Below, piece by piece: positions 62,857 to 64,000 of a stretch of DNA of 64,000 nt. The DNA is from Sphingomonas lenta. Lineage in GTDB: Bacteria > Pseudomonadota > Alphaproteobacteria > Sphingomonadales > Sphingomonadaceae. Where the stretch lies: assembly GCF_002288825.1 (NCBI RefSeq), contig NZ_NSLI01000001.1:596792-660791 (forward strand), read 5' to 3'. The notes below the pieces were generated by a model, which saw only the letters and a list, made by a program, of their open reading frames with translations, ran no database searches and was not told the DNA's origin. Position numbers and translations under genes: made by a program. Position 1 is the first letter of the stretch. Each line of letters starts with the position of its first letter.

Positions 62857-63371
62857 AGGTCGCGCGCGTACACCACGTCGTCATACCAGGACCCGCCGAC
62901 GTTGAACCGCCGCTCGCCCGCGAGCGCGAAGCCCTGACGCTCGTAGAAGTGCCGTGCGCGGTTGTTGGTGCCGAGCACGCCGAGCAGCATTCGCTTGCGT
63001 CCGAGCGCCCGCGCGTCGGCGATCGCGCGCTTCATCAACAGCGCGCCCAGGCCCGTGCCGTTGGCGACCGGCATCGTGTAGATGCGCCGAAGCTCGACGT
63101 CGTCCGGCCCGGTCGGGATCGGGAAGTCGGGTGGCGTCAGCACCGTGTAGCCGACGGGCGCCGCGCCGTTCGGGTGCTCGGCGATCGCGACGATGCTGTC
63201 CGAATCCGCGATCCAGGTCGCGAACTTCTCGACCGAGCTGTTGCGCGTGACATGGGCCACGATGTCGGGCCCGGCGAGCACGCCCGCGAATGCGTCGAGG
63301 AAACTGGCGGCCGCGACGAGCGACAGCGCGGGCTCGTCGCCCGGCTCCGCCCGCCGCAGCCGCCAATCCAT
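62853..63371 (-). CDS. GNAT family N-acetyltransferase
   Basis: 172 residues from ATG 63371, which overlaps the ndk TGA by one base. Acetyl-CoA-binding core: ELRRIYTMPVANGTGLGALL (motif A with V-x-x-x-G-x-G-like turn), then RMLLGVLGTNNRARHFYERQ and GFALAGERRFNVGGSWYDD. The acceptor is unknown. Downstream of ndk on the same strand. Confidence 0.9.
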   Translation of the reverse strand: MDWRLRRAEPGDEPALSLVAAASFLDAFAGVLAGPDIVAHVTRNSSVEKFATWIADSDSIVAIAEHPNGAAPVGYTVLTPPDFPIPTGPDDVELRRIYTMPVANGTGLGALLMKRAIADARALGRKRMLLGVLGTNNRARHFYERQGFALAGERRFNVGGSWYDDVVYARDL

Positions 63372-63793
63372 CAACCGACGATCTCTTCGTCCTTGAAGAA
63401 GTACGCGATCTCGATCGCGGCGTTCTCGTCGGAGTCGGAGCCGTGCACCGAGTTCGCCTCGATCGACTCCGCCAGCTCCTTACGGATCGTGCCGGGTTCC
63501 GCGTTGGCGGGGTTGGTCGCGCCCATGACGTCGCGGTTGCGCTTCACCGCGTCCTCGCCCTCGAGCACCTGCACGACCACCGGGCCGGAGATCATGAAGG
63601 AGACCAGGTCGTTGAAGAAGGGCCGCTCGCGATGTACGGCGTAGAAGCCTTCGGCCTGCTCGCGCGTCATGCGGATGCGCTTGGAGGCCACGACTCGCAG
63701 CCCCGCCTCCTCCAGCATCTTGGTGACCGCGCCCGTCAGGTTGCGGCGCGTGGCGTCGGGCTTGATGATCGAGAAGGTACGGTTCGCGGCCAT
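63371..63793 (-). CDS. ndk: Nucleoside diphosphate kinase
   Basis: 140 residues from ATG 63793 ([20 protein letters not shown]). It has the full NDK pattern, with the phospho-His in [20 protein letters not shown] (about residue 117). Transfers gamma-phosphate between nucleoside triphosphates. Normal length. Confidence 0.98.
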   Translation of the reverse strand: MAANRTFSIIKPDATRRNLTGAVTKMLEEAGLRVVASKRIRMTREQAEGFYAVHRERPFFNDLVSFMISGPVVVQVLEGEDAVKRNRDVMGATNPANAEPGTIRKELAESIEANSVHGSDSDENAAIEIAYFFKDEEIVG

Positions 63794-63870
63794 GATGGTC
63801 ACGGGCTCCTATGGTCTTGGTTTAAAGGGTCGGCGCGGCCCTAAGCGTGGGGGCGTGGAAGCGCAAGCCA

Positions 63871-64000
63871 ACACTCCCCTCTCCCGCTTTCGCGGGGGGG
63901 GGGGGGGGGGGGGGGGGAGCAGGCGGCGCGCCCCCCCCCCCCCCGCCGCCCGCCGGCGTCCTCCCCCCCGCGCGCTCCACCCCCCCCGCCCCGCCCGCCA
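63871..64000. other. Low-complexity G/C runs at the window edge
   Basis: After 63895 the sequence becomes long G then C runs and GC-only DNA with no gene. Just before it, CTCCCCTCTCCCGCTTTCGCG matches the intergenic palindrome class at 36604-36742. This looks like a sequencing or assembly failure in a hairpin repeat at a contig end rather than biology. Confidence 0.8.

Overview
The window looks like about 64 kb of one chromosome from a high-G+C alphaproteobacterium of the Sphingomonadaceae type (Sphingomonas or a close relative). This rests on the roughly 70% G+C composition (judged by eye), frequent GTG/TTG starts, exosortase-A-associated glycan genes, several small proteins I recognise from sphingomonads, and the ppx-ppk-hda / purM-purN arrangement. 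It is mostly housekeeping sequence. I see no rRNA, prophage, insertion sequence or CRISPR array. There is one tRNA.

Layout. 1-1.9 kb: partial ORF, a DUF2243 membrane protein coupled to a CxxCH mini-protein, and a Ca2+/H+ antiporter. 1.9-7.0 kb: protein quality control (clpX, clpP, tig) with a glycosyltransferase between tig and clpP. 7.1-14.4 kb: tRNA-Leu(TAG), two disordered small proteins, the gatC-gatA-(membrane protein)-gatB operon, a DUF3089 hydrolase with ruvX, and tonB. 14.5-25.0 kb: quinone oxidoreductase, aldehyde dehydrogenase, SLC13 permease, tamB-tamA. 25.1-27.5 kb: small sphingomonad proteins around an S24-type regulator. 27.4-33.0 kb: exosortase-A-associated sugar locus (glycosyltransferase, 44-aa peptide, O-glycosylation ligase, asparagine-synthase-like protein, beta-helix protein). 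33-39.8 kb: DJ-1/PfpI protein, topoisomerase IB, MscS channel, bifunctional PutA. 39.9-46.8 kb: acyl-CoA and storage-polymer metabolism (MaoC hydratase, thiolase, PHA depolymerase), an ABC exporter and a saccharopine-dehydrogenase-like reductase. 46.9-54.9 kb: rnr, glpD, an HELGH membrane protein, aspS, rnd. 55-63.8 kb: ppx-ppk-hda-DUF2066 divergent from purM-purN, then a GNAT protein and ndk. The last ~130 bases are low-complexity G/C runs and look like a poor contig edge.

The most notable structure is between and inside genes. A dispersed palindromic element occurs four times (5197-5290, 35924-36018, 46783-46914, 54898-54991). In each arm the short stem changes sequence while keeping its pairing, so the fold seems to be what is kept. 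One copy supplies the mscS stop codon. A second palindrome family occurs between genes at 31969-32048 and again, in frame, inside putA (38127-38203), where it encodes the linker between the two enzyme domains. Other points of interest are a lower-G+C membrane gene nested with overlapping ends between gatA and gatB, an mscS-type gene whose best-placed start is ATC, a trigger factor with a His-rich and PRAKK-repeat tail, and very small coupled or membrane ORFs at 616-768, 28749-28883 and 41666-41758.
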